Source: Zerene cesonia (lineage: Eukaryota; Arthropoda; Insecta; Lepidoptera; Pieridae). From it: a stretch of DNA of 64,000 bases. The notes below the pieces were generated by a model that was not told the origin of the DNA, ran no database searches, and saw only the letters and a program-made list of their open reading frames with translations. Each line of letters begins with the position of its first letter. Position 1 is the stretch's first letter. The DNA is taken from the NCBI RefSeq assembly GCF_012273895.1, contig NW_024045131.1:992001-1056000 (forward strand), written 5' to 3'. Shown piece by piece: positions 1 through 11,900 of the stretch. Made by a program: the position numbers and the translations under genes.

Positions 1-210
1 AGTAATTATCTTTTAATTAGTCATCACGGAGACTGGATTTATTTTCCTTACCCTTCCCAGTCCTTTCTGCACCTTTCCGCACCTTTTAATGTCGGCAATC
101 CATTTGCAAAGATTTAAAAATGGCCTTTCGTCTCTTCAAATGTTTATGAGCGGTGGCAGCGCTTACGGTACGCTTAGGCCAGGAGCTTTGCCGATTATGA
201 CATAAACTAA
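1..210 (+). mobile_element. SINE-like retroposon, 3' part
   Basis: Positions 51-206 carry the pyrimidine-rich block, the GTCGGCAATCC box, the GAGCGGTGGCAGCGCTTAC box and a terminal GATTATGACATAAA tail shared with at least ten other copies in the window. It is diverged and 5'-truncated. Confidence 0.7.
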
Positions 211-1233
211 TATTTACGTTCTTTGAATATTGAAACTAATGAATATTTTATCATTCTGTTATACTACACCAACCAGTTTCATCGTGATAAAAATAGCATT
301 GGGTAAACCAACTAGGTCTAATTCTATGCATATAGAGGAAAACGGAATTTGAAATTAATATTCTCAAAATTCGACTCTCTTTTCAACCTTACTATATAAG
401 CAAAAACTACTTCTAACGAAATAATAAAAATTGAAAGTGTTTTCTTGAAATGTAATAAATTAATCGCGTCGTTTTATTGAACGAAAATTTTTAAAAACAA
501 ACAATTGAAAAAGACACGCTGTTCGTTATAATTACATATTTACTTTTTAGACACAAGTACCTATTCACAAAATAACATCCAGTCCTGCCATCCTTAAATG
601 GGATACGGGATCAATGGGAGTGTAGTCTGTAGGATCATGCGTACTATGGAGTATCGATATATCAGCTGTCCGGGCGCGGTCAATCACCTACCCACAGAAA
701 AAATACAATAGGCGTACATTTTTAACTTACTTTTATTTATTAATTTCTCCCATTTTATCACCCCTCCAGCCTTATGAAAGTTTCACTACCTTGTTAAACA
801 GTTTGTTGGCTAAAATTATTAAAAACACCTAATAAACTTTTAGATTTTAAGTTAAAAAGCCGATTTGGCTATACTATTTGAAATAAACGAGTACCAAATA
901 AAACCTCTTTGTTATATGTATTAGTCAAATTTAAAACTGTAGGCTAGATTATATCAAATACTAGCAAACGCGGCGAACTCCGTTTCGCCACCAGATGGCT
1001 TCGTTTTTCCCGCTTTTCTGTTAAAATTTTTCCTGAATTTTCTTTGCTATAAACCTCACGGAGCCCGAGACCTTTCCAACGAATGCAAAACCGTGGAAAT
1101 CAGTTCGTGCTATCTGGAGTTATAGCGTCAGGAAGGAAAACCCGACTTATTTTTATATAGTAGACTACTTTATAGTTTGAAATCGGCCAGTAGTTGCTAC
1201 TTGATTGAACATGTATATAACATTCTATTTTTA
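211..1233. other. Intergenic, nothing recognised
   Basis: AT-rich sequence with no coding frame. A CpG-richer patch at 960-1110 contains GCCACCAGATGGC (a CTCF-like core at 987-999). I see no repeat boundary. Confidence 0.5.
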
Positions 1234-1346
1234 TTTTTATAGCATTGAAATGCTTTATGAGAAATTTTGAAAAATATGATCACGAGGCGGGATTCGAACC
1301 CGCGTTTTTTATTTAATTTTTTAATCTATCCTTTCAAATTTCTCAT
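1234..1346 (-). mobile_element. TIR element with tRNA-like arm, degenerate copy
   Basis: Terminal inverted repeats (TATAGCATTGAAATGC... GAGAAATTTTGAAA on the left, TTTCAAATTTCTCA on the right) flank a remnant of the tRNA-like cassette. Only the T arm and 3' acceptor strand (GGATTCGAACCCGCG) survive here. Confidence 0.6.
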
Positions 1347-3990
1347 GTATATGAACATCATATTGTACCAATTTTGGAAAAAGAATCTATTGGTATAATT
1401 ATAAATAATGCTAATAAGCATATCTCATTTTACTCCATTGATTAATTACAATGATATTGTTTCAGCATTTAAATGTGAAATAAGATTCCCAGTTAACTTA
1501 TTACTTGGACTCGTATATAATTCCTTGTTCTCATTGGTCGTTTGTAGGTAACTTAATAACTAACTATATATATACTATATATATAACTTAATAACTAACT
1601 ATATATAAGGTAACTTGATAAAAAATGAAACACCATTAATTTTAATAATTTACTCATTTAAATATATATTTCTATCATAGAAATCTGTTACGTATTTTTT
1701 ACATAATAGTTATGGGACACGGGACCCGCGATTTATTCAAAATATAATAAACAATAAATTATTTATTAATACAGCGATTTTAACAATAATAATATCTTTG
1801 GCTAAGTAAGATTCTTATGAATTCACTCATTTTGTGGACCCCAATGACTGTTCACAGACTATAAACTTTGCATAGATAACAAATATATATTTCTAACAGG
1901 CACTGTATATCTACCTCGTAGCATTGGGATCCGCAAAATAAAACAAAAACAAATGATAACAATTAATAAAATTACAAAAAAAAAAATAAAATAAACAAAA
2001 ACAACCACGCAGAAGCTGACTTACCTACATGTACAATCTTGTGTCGTTATGGACGCAAATTTCGAGTGTTGACACAGCTCTAGATATTTTAAAAAGTAAC
2101 CATCAGATTCCAAATTCAAATTTGGTTTCTTTTTTTATTTATAATATACACGTAAGCCGCTCAAATAATGGTGGCGTTACACGAGCACATTTGCATGAAT
2201 AAATTAAAAACGATCGATTTACATAATATTAAAAAAAAAACTGTACGTCACTTTTTTCTTGTTATTAAAAGCATAATAGATGAAAAAGTGCGTTATTAAT
2301 TTAACTTTACAAATTTAACACGTCAATTAGTCACAAAAAAATATAGTTAACAAAAGGTGACCGCAAAATGTAAATGACATTTTTGAAATATGAAATGGTT
2401 ACTTTTCCATACATTCGTATAATAAAAAATCGAACACACGACAAACTCTTATAATCAAGTCTGTTAATAAATAAAAAGTATGTTTGTATGTCATTATTAC
2501 AACTTACAAACGGAAATATTTATATTGTTATATCGTATCTTCAGATTTTTAATCATATTATCAAAACTGTGGTTTAAACGCAGGGGAAAAAGCTGCGTCA
2601 TATAAATTGAAATAATTATGGTAAAAAATGTGTACATTTTTATTTTCGTCATATTAACGAAGATAAATATTTAGTATGTTTTTTTAAACGCATACGACAC
2701 CTAAATTTTCGCGCCAAGCGACCATTTGAAAAAAAAAAACTTTTTAAAACAATTTAAATGACCGTTTCCGCCCTGCGTTCAGAAATGTAAACCCACAGAT
2801 AAGCAAGCGGCCTCACTATACGCACACCGGTTTCAAAACCTATACATAGACAGATTTTAGGTAACTAAGTAAAACTAGAATTAGTGACTCGAAAGAAATA
2901 CGTATTAATTAATTAACGAACAACGGCGAACGACACGCAGCGAGGTGTTTATTGATAAATGCTGTGACAAAATATTATTTTAGGAATTACGTCTGTTAGT
3001 TCGTGCTTATATCGGGATAGTGCCTTCTGGACCGTTCTTTAACAGATATAAATCGCATCAGTTTTGGCATCATCACGTTTTAGACATCCCTTAAAGTAAA
3101 TAGGTTTAACTCGTGTAAAAATGTTTTATGTAATATTTAATAATTAATTAATTTTAACAACAAAACCAAAACGACTTCAAATTGACAGAACTAGATCATG
3201 TTAACACGACCACACGGTTGGCAACAGCTTTCAAAAAGTGGACTTCACAAAATTCAGTTAACCTAGACAAAAGTTCTGAGGTGACAAACGCAAAAAAATA
3301 CAGTCGACTTGAGAACATCCTTCTGTATTGGAAGTCGGTGGAAGAATTACAAAATACGTGATATAATTAAAAAATAAGGATACCACAAAATCACTGCGTA
3401 TCGTTCGCGGACCTAAAAAAAAACGCGCGAAATTTTAACTTTTTTTTTTCTCTGCGAAATAAAAACAAAAAACATCTAGTGGACGGAGTGTTATGAATTA
3501 TTATGGATAAGAAATTCAAAAAGAAAAAGTTAACACAATGAAAGTTAAAAAAAACGCGCGTTTTCAAGTCTAGCGACTGCGTCATTTTTGAAGATTAAAA
3601 AATAAAAGCACACAATGATTGTTTTTAATTATATGACATTTAACAAAACGTATATTACGTTTTTTTTTTAACAATTTATACGTAATATAAAGATAAATAG
3701 CATTTGTTTCCTTGTACTCAACTCTGAATTTCGAAAACTACATACGTGAAGATATAAATGCAAAAATCCAAAAACAAAAAAAAAAAAAAACATCTTGGCA
3801 CCACAATAACATTATAAATAAACCTCATCAAAAACAACGCAGCAATTATTATGATAAACGTTTCGATTATATTTTATTTACATAATAATATTATTATTAT
3901 TATAATATTAATCTAAATTAATTATAAGCACTAGGCACGACACACGTGTACGACCCACGACTTTTGCAATCTTTTTATAGTGCTTCACAT
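1347..3990. other. Intergenic AT-rich DNA
   Basis: No gene recognised. Contains short direct repeats of an AT-rich unit at 1548-1620 and several A or T homopolymers. A dispersed-repeat fragment at about 3150-3345 resembles sequence at 55640-55745 (shared GTTCTGAGGT and AATACAGTC blocks). Confidence 0.45.
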
Positions 3991-3993
3991 TTG

Positions 3994-4239
3994 TAGTGTC
4001 ACACTCTTTGTAGTGTCGCACTAACTTTGTAGTGTAACACTATCGAACACTAAACGCGTATCGCAATACAATTATATTGTAACCAATTTAGGGATACATT
4101 TTTGAATCATCGATATAGCCGCATCATTTTCTTTTATTTCAATTTAAATATTGCAACACTTAACTACACTTTAAAAATCGTAACACCATCTAGTGAACAC
4201 TATAATAAGTGGAGGATAATTTTTTGTAGTGTTACACTA
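3994..4239. repeat. Cluster of TAGTGTnnCACTA palindromes
   Basis: TAGTGTCACACT (3994), TAGTGTCGCACTA (4011), TAGTGTAACACTA (4030) and TAGTGTTACACTA (4227). The first three lie within 50 bp. They are near-perfect dyads and could be protein-binding sites. Confidence 0.5.
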
Positions 4240-4603
4240 AAATTTAAGTGACAAATCATGCAACAATCGAGTTAGGTGCACCGCGACAACTTATTACGTG
4301 TTTATATAAATTTAAAACAATGAAATTATGAATTAAAAGTATTTATGACATTTTAGTTTTATTAGATCATAATATTGATTACATAGTTACGATTAATCTA
4401 CAGTGACGTGAAAAATCTAGAGAAATAAAATATACAAAAATAAATAAATAATTGAAACGAAACAATTAAATAGGATGACACTTAATTCGAGATTATCGTT
4501 TTATCTAATTATATATTTATATTAATTTATTAAATTAACGCAACACCAAACTAGCTTGGATGAAACCGCTAATCAACGTTAAGGCAGCCAATTTGTACAT
4601 TTC

Positions 4604-5035
4604 TTTATTTTACCTATTATTTTATATTAGCAGTGTTTGCGAACCGTTTTTGTAATTTTTGAATGTCTTAAAATATATAAAAACGAAACGGAAAATAAAA
4701 TCAAGTTCGTTTTAAATTTATTAGATATCTATTTTACAATTACAAATGGGTCATAAGATAAAAATCATAATTTTAAACTCGGAAGAACAACATAACTATT
4801 TTTTTTTTGTTAATAAAATGGAAAAAAAAAAAATAACCGACATCGAGTAAAAAACGAAACGGTTCAAAAACAGCTGCCATTGAGTAAAGTGACGTCATCG
4901 AATCCAACATGGCCGATGTACACGCGCGCAAGTCGTGCGTTGTACACGTTTTTTTGTATGTATGTTATCATGTTTACAGCAAACGGCACGCCCGCGGGCA
5001 TCGCGGTGTTGCTGTAGCAGTTGCGTCGCTCCATT
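4604..5035 (-). other. Usp2: Candidate Usp2 3'-UTR exon with poly(A) signals
   Basis: The T-rich tract at 5050-5037 ends in TTTTTCAG, a strong acceptor, followed by a GC-rich stretch (4900-5035) unlike the AT-rich surroundings. AATAAA hexamers read on this strand at 4722-4717 and 4609-4604. The exon-12 stop is 7 nt before a GTGAGT donor, so splicing to here would put the junction only a few bases after the stop and should not trigger nonsense-mediated decay. Two short open frames cross it, but neither looks like a known protein. RNA evidence is needed, and an unspliced 3' UTR is the alternative. Confidence 0.4.
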
Positions 5036-5064
5036 CTGAAAAACAAAAAAAAAATTATTATTGA

Positions 5065-5251
5065 CTAGACGTTCGTCCCGGCTCCGCCCGGATATCAAGA
5101 TTCTAGTTTGATCCCAAGGTAAAAAGTACCCTATCACCCAAGTTAGCTCATATAGCAAATTTCGTAAAAATCCGTTGAGTAGTTCCAGCGGTGATTGACG
5201 GACAAACATCCAAACAAACAAACTTTCGCATTTATAATATCAGTGTGTTTA
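5065..5251 (-). mobile_element. Helitron-like element, family Hel-F
   Basis: Read on the minus strand it ends in hairpin CCGGGCGGAGCCGGG and then CTAG. The 5' part carries the TTTGTCCGTCAATCAC box shared with copies at 7070, 10771, 43723, 48742 and 63893. It lies just upstream (on the gene strand) of the candidate 3'-UTR exon. Confidence 0.7.
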
Positions 5252-5407
5252 ATAATGGGACCACAAGGGCTAGAATAAAGCACGCCTACATTTATAAGAT
5301 CAACCAATCAGCGGTCTCGGCCGGCTCTGTCGGTACACGGGGCCGTACGCACACACGCGTACTATATATGCATATAAGAATACACAATTTACAAAAAAAA
5401 AAAAAAA

Positions 5408-5602
5408 CTAGCTGCGCCGCGCGGTTTCACCCGCGTAAGTCAGTATCCCGCAGGAATATCGGGATAAAAAGTTGCCTATGTGTTATCCAACGTCCAGGTA
5501 CCAAATTTCATTGCAATCGGTTCAGTAGTTTTTGCGTGTAACAAGTATCATATACAAATACATCCATCCTCACAAACATTGGCATTTATAATATTAGTAG
5601 GA
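5408..5602 (-). mobile_element. Helitron-like element, family Hel-A
   Basis: Full-length type: TC start near 5602 and CTAG at 5408-5411, with hairpin CGCGGGTGAAACCGCG (slightly altered here). This is the most abundant element in the window. Confidence 0.75.
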
Positions 5603-5696
5603 AGAAGGATAACATATAAAACGCAAAGGATTGACTGATTTACTATAAGTTTAGGTAAAGTGTTTGATTTAATAAACAAATTTGAATTTGAATTAG

Positions 5697-5894
5697 AATC
5701 TATCAACACACATCAGTCCTAACTACTGGACCGATCGCGTTGAAATTTGATATGCAGATAGCTACTATGCGGTAGGCATCCGCTTGGAAAGGATTTTGGT
5801 AAATTCTACCCCCAAGGGGATAAAATGGGGGATGACAGATTGTACCGTAGCAACTCCTTTTGAGGATGCGAGCGAAGCTGCGAACGACAACTAG
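5697..5894 (+). mobile_element. Helitron-like element, family Hel-H
   Basis: Ends in a decayed hairpin (GCGAGCGAAGCTGCG) and CTAG at 5891-5894. The start is unclear, and related sequence may begin at about 5637. It is the first of three head-to-tail elements. Confidence 0.6.
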
Positions 5895-6089
5895 TCTTAA
5901 TATTTATAGATTACGTGTCACGTTGTTTGCCCGCGATGGAATCCTAAACTACTAAACCGATTTTAATCAAATTTGCACGTCACGTGCAGTTTGATCCAAC
6001 ATAAAATATGCGATTTTTGATATTTATTACTTGAATAACGGTAAACGGTGAAAAACGGACTCCCGGGCGGAGCCGGGGCGTGAAGCTAG
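5895..6089 (+). mobile_element. Helitron-like element, family Hel-G
   Basis: Starts TC immediately after the previous CTAG and ends with hairpin CCCGGGCGGAGCCGGGG and CTAG at 6086-6089. Related copies at 25300-25476 and 42043-42223. Confidence 0.75.
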
Positions 6090-6252
6090 TCACTACATAG
6101 TATAAAACAAAGCTTTCTGTGTCCCTCTGTACGCAAGGGATTTGATGGGATTTTTTAAATAGATAGTGATTCAAGAGGAAAGTTTATATGTATACTAACA
6201 TCTATTAAACTATTCTGAATTTAACGCGAGCGAAGCCGCGGGCAAAAGCTAG
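6090..6252 (+). mobile_element. Helitron-like element, family Hel-C
   Basis: Starts TCACTACATAGTATAAAAC directly after the previous CTAG and ends GCGAAGCCGCGGGCAAAAG-CTAG. It lies 48 bp from the Usp2 stop codon, so it is within or beside the 3' UTR. Confidence 0.75.
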
Positions 6253-6300
6253 TTTCTTATATAACAAACAAACAATCAAACAGAGAGACTCACACAGGCG

Positions 6301-6379
6301 CTACGAGGTCGCAGCCAGCTCGTAGAACAGAACGTACGCCTCCGACGAGACGACATCGCGCGGATTTATCGGTGATACT
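6301..6379 (-). CDS. Usp2: Usp2 exon 12 (C-terminus and stop)
   Basis: A 79-nt coding part after acceptor AATTTCAG. It encodes VSPINPRDVVSSEAYVLFYE, then LAATS and TAG. SSEAYVLFYE is the standard end of a USP catalytic domain, so the protein ends almost at the domain boundary. A good donor sequence (GTGAGT at 6293-6288) begins 7 nt after the stop, which suggests one more, non-coding exon. Confidence 0.95.
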
Positions 6380-6403
6380 CTGAAATTTAACATCATCATC
6401 ATC

Positions 6404-6435
<32 letters not shown>

Positions 6436-8936
6436 CATTAGCCCATATGTGTTCCCACTGCTGGGACACAGGCCTCCTATGAGGGTTCAGGCCATAATCC
6501 ACCACGCTGGCCAAGTGCGGGTTGGCAGATGTCACATGTCGTCGAACTTTTGAATCTCGGACATGCCGGTTTCCTCACGATGTTTTCCTTCACCGTTTCA
6601 AGCAGTGGTGATGTTATCCACACGTGCAGATAAATTGAAAAATCAATTTATTTCCTGCACGCTCCCGAACTCCTGAACCCTCCCCCCCCTCTCCCCAACC
6701 GATTTAAATCCTCCACCACTGAGCCACCACAGCTTTTCCAGAACGTACAAACAACAACGACGATTTCATCAGTTCAATTTAATAATTAATTTTATGTGAC
6801 ATTTTTATGTAATATGTTTGCATTCAAAATCAATGAATAAAATATTTTCAATTTACAATAAATGAACAACCAAGTCCAACAGACCAGGCGATCGCGGACT
6901 ATCAGGCGAACCACGAAGACGCCAAATCTTGCTGACTTGACTAAAAATGATAGGAATTAAAAAGCAAAATAGCTAATAAAATATAACCTCGAATCGTTGT
7001 ACTCGTGCCAGTCGCCGGTGTACGGATGCTTGCAGTACGCCGTGTAGTGGCCGGAGTATGTCGTACCTGCAATTATAATATATGTGAATGTTTGTCCGTC
7101 AATCGCGCTACGCTGAAATTGTTGAATGGATTTTGATGAAATTTTGTATACAGATAGGGTATGAGTCGACTTGAGTGATAGGATACTTTTTATCCCCGTT
7201 AAATGCTCCCGTGGGATGAAACAGGAATCTTGATATCCGGGCGGAGCTGGGACGAGCATCTAGTTAGTAATAAAAAAAAGAAGAAAGAAGGAGAAAGAAA
7301 GAGAAGACGTTTATTTCAATGACACGCCGCACAGTGATAATAAATTTTGGGTACAAATTAAACATACAGCAAAAAGTAAGTACATAATGATAATTCAAAA
7401 ATGAATACATGTATATAGAATCTGCGCAGCGTGAAAATATTTAGATGAGTTATTTTCCTAAAACTGCCACTGTTTCATTTTTAGTTTTATAGCATTGAAA
7501 TGAAATCCCTACTAATATTATAAATGCGAAAGTAACTCTGTCTGTCTGTCTGTCTGTTACGCTTTCACGCCTAAACCACTGAACCGATTTTGATAAAATT
7601 TGCTATGAAGATAGAACTGAACTTGGGAAAGGACATAGGATACTTTTTATCGCGAAAAAAGGGTAGAAAGGGGTGAAAGAGGGGATGAAAGTTTGTATGA
7701 AAGTTCGTTATTGTCAAACCGATTTTGATGAAACTTGGTATGATGATGGAGCTAAACGTGGGTAAGAACAAACCATACTTTATAATGCGAAGAAAATACT
7801 CCTTACTATGTCGATAAGGCGATATAAGCGAATTCTACGCGGGCGAAGCCGCGGGCGAAAAGCTAGTGCTTTATAAATGAGAAATTTTGGGCACGTGAAA
7901 CCGAAAGAGTAGAAGAGATTCGATGACTGTGGCGGGATCACGGGCGGTCGAGAGGCTAGGCGTTGCTACGGTTAGGCAAGATACGCGGGTTCGAATCCCG
8001 CCTCGTGATTAAATTTTTTCCATTCTTTCAAAATTTCTCATTGCCACTGCTTCCTTATAATTATAATAATGTATTACTATAAGTCAAGAGAAGTAAATCT
8101 TTAATATAAGTGTGATCGTAATAAGAATGTACTGCGATTCTACACAACTGGCTAATTGATGTAGTCAACTGATAACAAATCGCAGCCGGTCACAAGGACC
8201 ATTAGCAAAGTGAGGGTAGTTGGGACGAACGTTGAATAAAACAACCGTTTGAACACCAAGGCACAATTCCTGAAATGCGCCACGTTTCGAACAAAAAAAA
8301 AGTCCACCATCGAGAATTGAGAACTTCCTTCCCCCTCCATTTTTTTTTTGAGAACTAGAGAACCAAGATAACCGACTCACCGGAGTGATTGCTGACCGCG
8401 TACAGATTATAAACGGCCGATGTGTTCCTGTTGGCGGCGAAGGGCGACATGTCGAGGCCGGCGAGCGGGAACTCCACCACGACGCTCAGCTTGCCGCGGA
8501 AGCGCTCCGTTGGCGAGAAACTGGGAAACGGATTGATAGAAAAAAATAAATAATTTTGGGGAAAAAAAAAAGAGAACTTAACTTTCGTATTAGTATAGCA
8601 TATTGTCAGAACTTCGTTGTTTTAAATCTTTTATTAATGAAATCTATTTAAATAATATCTGGATTAATATATAGGCATCTTTTTATCCCGATATTCCTGG
8701 AGTACCAGACTTACACGGGTGAAACCGCGTGGCGCAGCTAGTAGGCCATATATGTGTACCACGAGCGAACCCGGGGCGAATGGCTAGTCATAAATAACAA
8801 ATACTCAATGCATAATCACCGTTTCAGATGCAGCACGAGAACCCTTGGAAACTTTTGTACGGTGAACCACTTGAGGCACTTTCTGCGAACTCCGCACTTC
8901 GAACATGTCTGAAAGTTAAGTATTATTTTCTGTATT

Positions 8937-8971
<35 letters not shown>

Positions 8972-11900
8972 CTCAACGTTTTAAATATTTGATAATATTA
9001 AATATGATATAAATAAAGTGACGCTTTTAGGTAACTTTCACTTTATAAGTTCATCATCATATTCATATATAAAAGAGATGATTTTAGTTTAAAAGAGCTG
9101 CATCCCCTCCTCACTCTATTCAATCAAAGCATAGACAAGAGAGACTCTCTCACATGCCACAAACACGATCGAAGGAACTCTCTTAACGTCATCGTGGAAT
9201 GCACGGCGGTTGCGGAATACAGGGCAAGACACTTGGGTTCACCTGGGTCCCACCCTGAGGTTTCCCGCAGCCCACACAAGCTACTTAGCTTCATGGAGGA
9301 GCTGGGATGGTTTGAGCTTTGACTGGTCACCCCCTCCTTTTCTTTTCACGCAAAATCGGCGCTTGACGTCGAGTTGCGGAAAACATGCCCGTATTATAAC
9401 TTAATTCTCTTATCTCTACTCCCCCCCCATCTCTTACCGGCTTCTCGTCGCCGTCCAACTCCTCCTCCCTGACGAAATGCTGCAAACACTGCTGGATCTT
9501 CAGGTTACCGGTGCGCGAGGGTATCGGCAGACTGAGGGACAGACGCGCGGATAAAATACACAATATATATTAATTATTACTAACAAAAAAACATACTTTT
9601 TTTGTTTTAGACTCTTACAACTAATTATTTTGCTTGCTTTAGACACACCTACCCACATAGTTTTGTTTACTTTAGTCTCTTACCGCCAGGTTGCCTGGCA
9701 GAGATTGTAGTTTACAATAAGGCCGTCTCTTGTACAAACAATGGCTTTTTTTTCTGTCTGTTTATTGTTTTCTTCTTGTTCTAAGTTTGTGCAATAAAAT
9801 ATTATAAACCTATACTAATATAATAAAGAGGAAAAGTTTTTTGTTTTTGTGTACCCTAAAGGCTCCGAAACTACTGGTCCCATTTTGAAATTTCTTTCCT
9901 CAAAAAATAAAAGCCATATTATTCTAGAGTGCTATAGGCAAATTTTTATTTAATCTTGATAGAATCTCACAACCACGCGGATGAAGTCACTGTTATCAGC
10001 TAGTAAATTAATAAAATAAATATATATATCTTCGTTTGTACTAGTCGCCTAACCACACATTTTTGTTTCTTCACGCATCTTTTCGCCCGTTTTAAAGAAA
10101 GAAAGAAAGAAAAGAAGAACGGAAAGACGTCACGCGACTCACCTGAGGTCCCAGAAGGGGTCGAAGGTGACGCTGTCGTGGTTGCAGTGCGTGCAGCGCA
10201 GCGTCGACTTCAGCTGGCCGACGAATATGTCGCCCACGCGGCTGTCCTCCGTGCGCAGGTAGCGCGACCACGCCTCGCCCGCCTTCGCCGAGTCGCTGCG
10301 AAGCGAACGCGGGATTTTTTTTTTTACTTTTTATGTCATTTTTTACACGCTTTTCATTAGCTTCACCTGTACGTTTGTATGTTTGTTTGTAACCGACTTC
10401 TTTGGGCGCGATTTTGACCCACTTGAAACGGCCAGATTTCGTTCAAACTTTGTAGATTTATTGAGGACCGATGACAATACACTAATTTGATAAAATTATT
10501 CCATTTTTCAATTTGCAAAATATGATAAAAGCGTGTTTTTTAGTTTTTTAAACTATTATAATATATTATTTATGGTGATGGTGCGCGATCACCACCGCCC
10601 GTGAACAGAGCAGAGGCTCAGATCTCTGAGAATGCGCTGCCTGCTTTTAAGGGATAAGGGATAAGGTAAGGATTGATGAACGGAAAGACGGAATAGACTG
10701 GGTAGGGCTAGGAGAAGGAAATAGGCAAAGGTTTGGAAATTTCAAGAATTTTTAAACATATATTACTAAACACTCGTCTCGGTTCCGCTCGGATATCAAG
10801 ATTCCTGTTTCGTCCCCAGGGAGCATTTAATCGGGATAAAATGTATCCCATCACCCAAGTCAGCTCACACCCTGTCTGTATAGTAAATTTTATCAAAATC
10901 CGTTCAGAAGTTTCAGCGTGATTGACGGACAAACATTCAAACGAACAAACTGTCACATTTATAATATTAGTGTGAAATTGATGTAACTCGACGTGTCAAA
11001 AACTTTGCGCAGCGGGCGTGGTCTCAGGGTCAGGGTAGGGGTCTGTCTCTGTGCGTGTTTAATTTCTAAATGTACAATACTGGGGTAAATTCAATCCCCA
11101 TCCTAGGATAAGTAAAATCAAAGTAACATTAACAGATTACGGAAAATTAATTGACTGAACGCTATTTTTTTTTTTTTACGATAATAATGTCGAAAATCTT
11201 TACCTGAGACTATCGTCAATTTCGGACAGTATCGGNNNNNNNNNNNNNNNNNNNNNNNNNNNNNNNNNNNNNNNNNNNNNNNNNNNNNNNNNNNNNNNNN
11301 NNNNNNNNNNNNNNNNNNNNNNNNNNNNNNNNNNNNNNNNNNNNNNNNNNNNNNNNNNNNNNNNNNNNNNNNNNNNNNNNNNNNNNNNNNNNNNNNNNNN
11401 NNNNNNNNNNNNNNNNNNNNNNNNNNNNNNNNNNNNNNNNNNNNNNNNNNNNNNNNNNNNNNNNNNNNNNNNNNNNNNNNNNNNNNNNNNNNNNNNNNNN
11501 NNNNNNNNNNNNNNNNNNNNNNNNNNNNNNNNNNNNNNNNNNNNNNNNNNNNNNNNNNNNNNNNNNNNNNNNNNNNNNNNNNNNNNNNNNNNNNNNNNNN
11601 NNNNNNNNNNNNNNNNNNNNNNNNNNNNNNNNNNNNNNNNNNNNNNNNNNNNNNNNNNNNNNNNNNNNNNNNNNNNNNNNNNNNNNNNNNNNNNNNNNNN
11701 NNNNNNNNNNNNNNNNNNNNNNNNNNNNNNNNNNNNNNNNNNNNNNNNNNNNNNNNNNNNNNNNNNNNNNNNNNNNNNNNNNNNNNNNNNNNNNNNNNNN
11801 NNNNNNNNNNNNNNNNNNNNNNNNNNNNNNNNNNNNNNNNNNNNNNNNNNNNNNNNNNNNNNNNNNNNNNNNNNNNNNNNNNNNNNNNNNNNNNNNNNNN

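Larger units (their letters stand above)
7481..8040 (+). mobile_element. TIR element with tRNA-like cassette, interrupted by a Helitron
   Basis: The left TIR begins AGTTTTATAGCATTGAAAT, is broken at 7505 by a Helitron-like element, and resumes at 7868 (GCTTTATAAATGAGAAATTTT). The right TIR ends TTTCAAAATTTCTCA at 8040. Removing the Helitron restores the TIR seen at 59702-59872. Confidence 0.65.
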
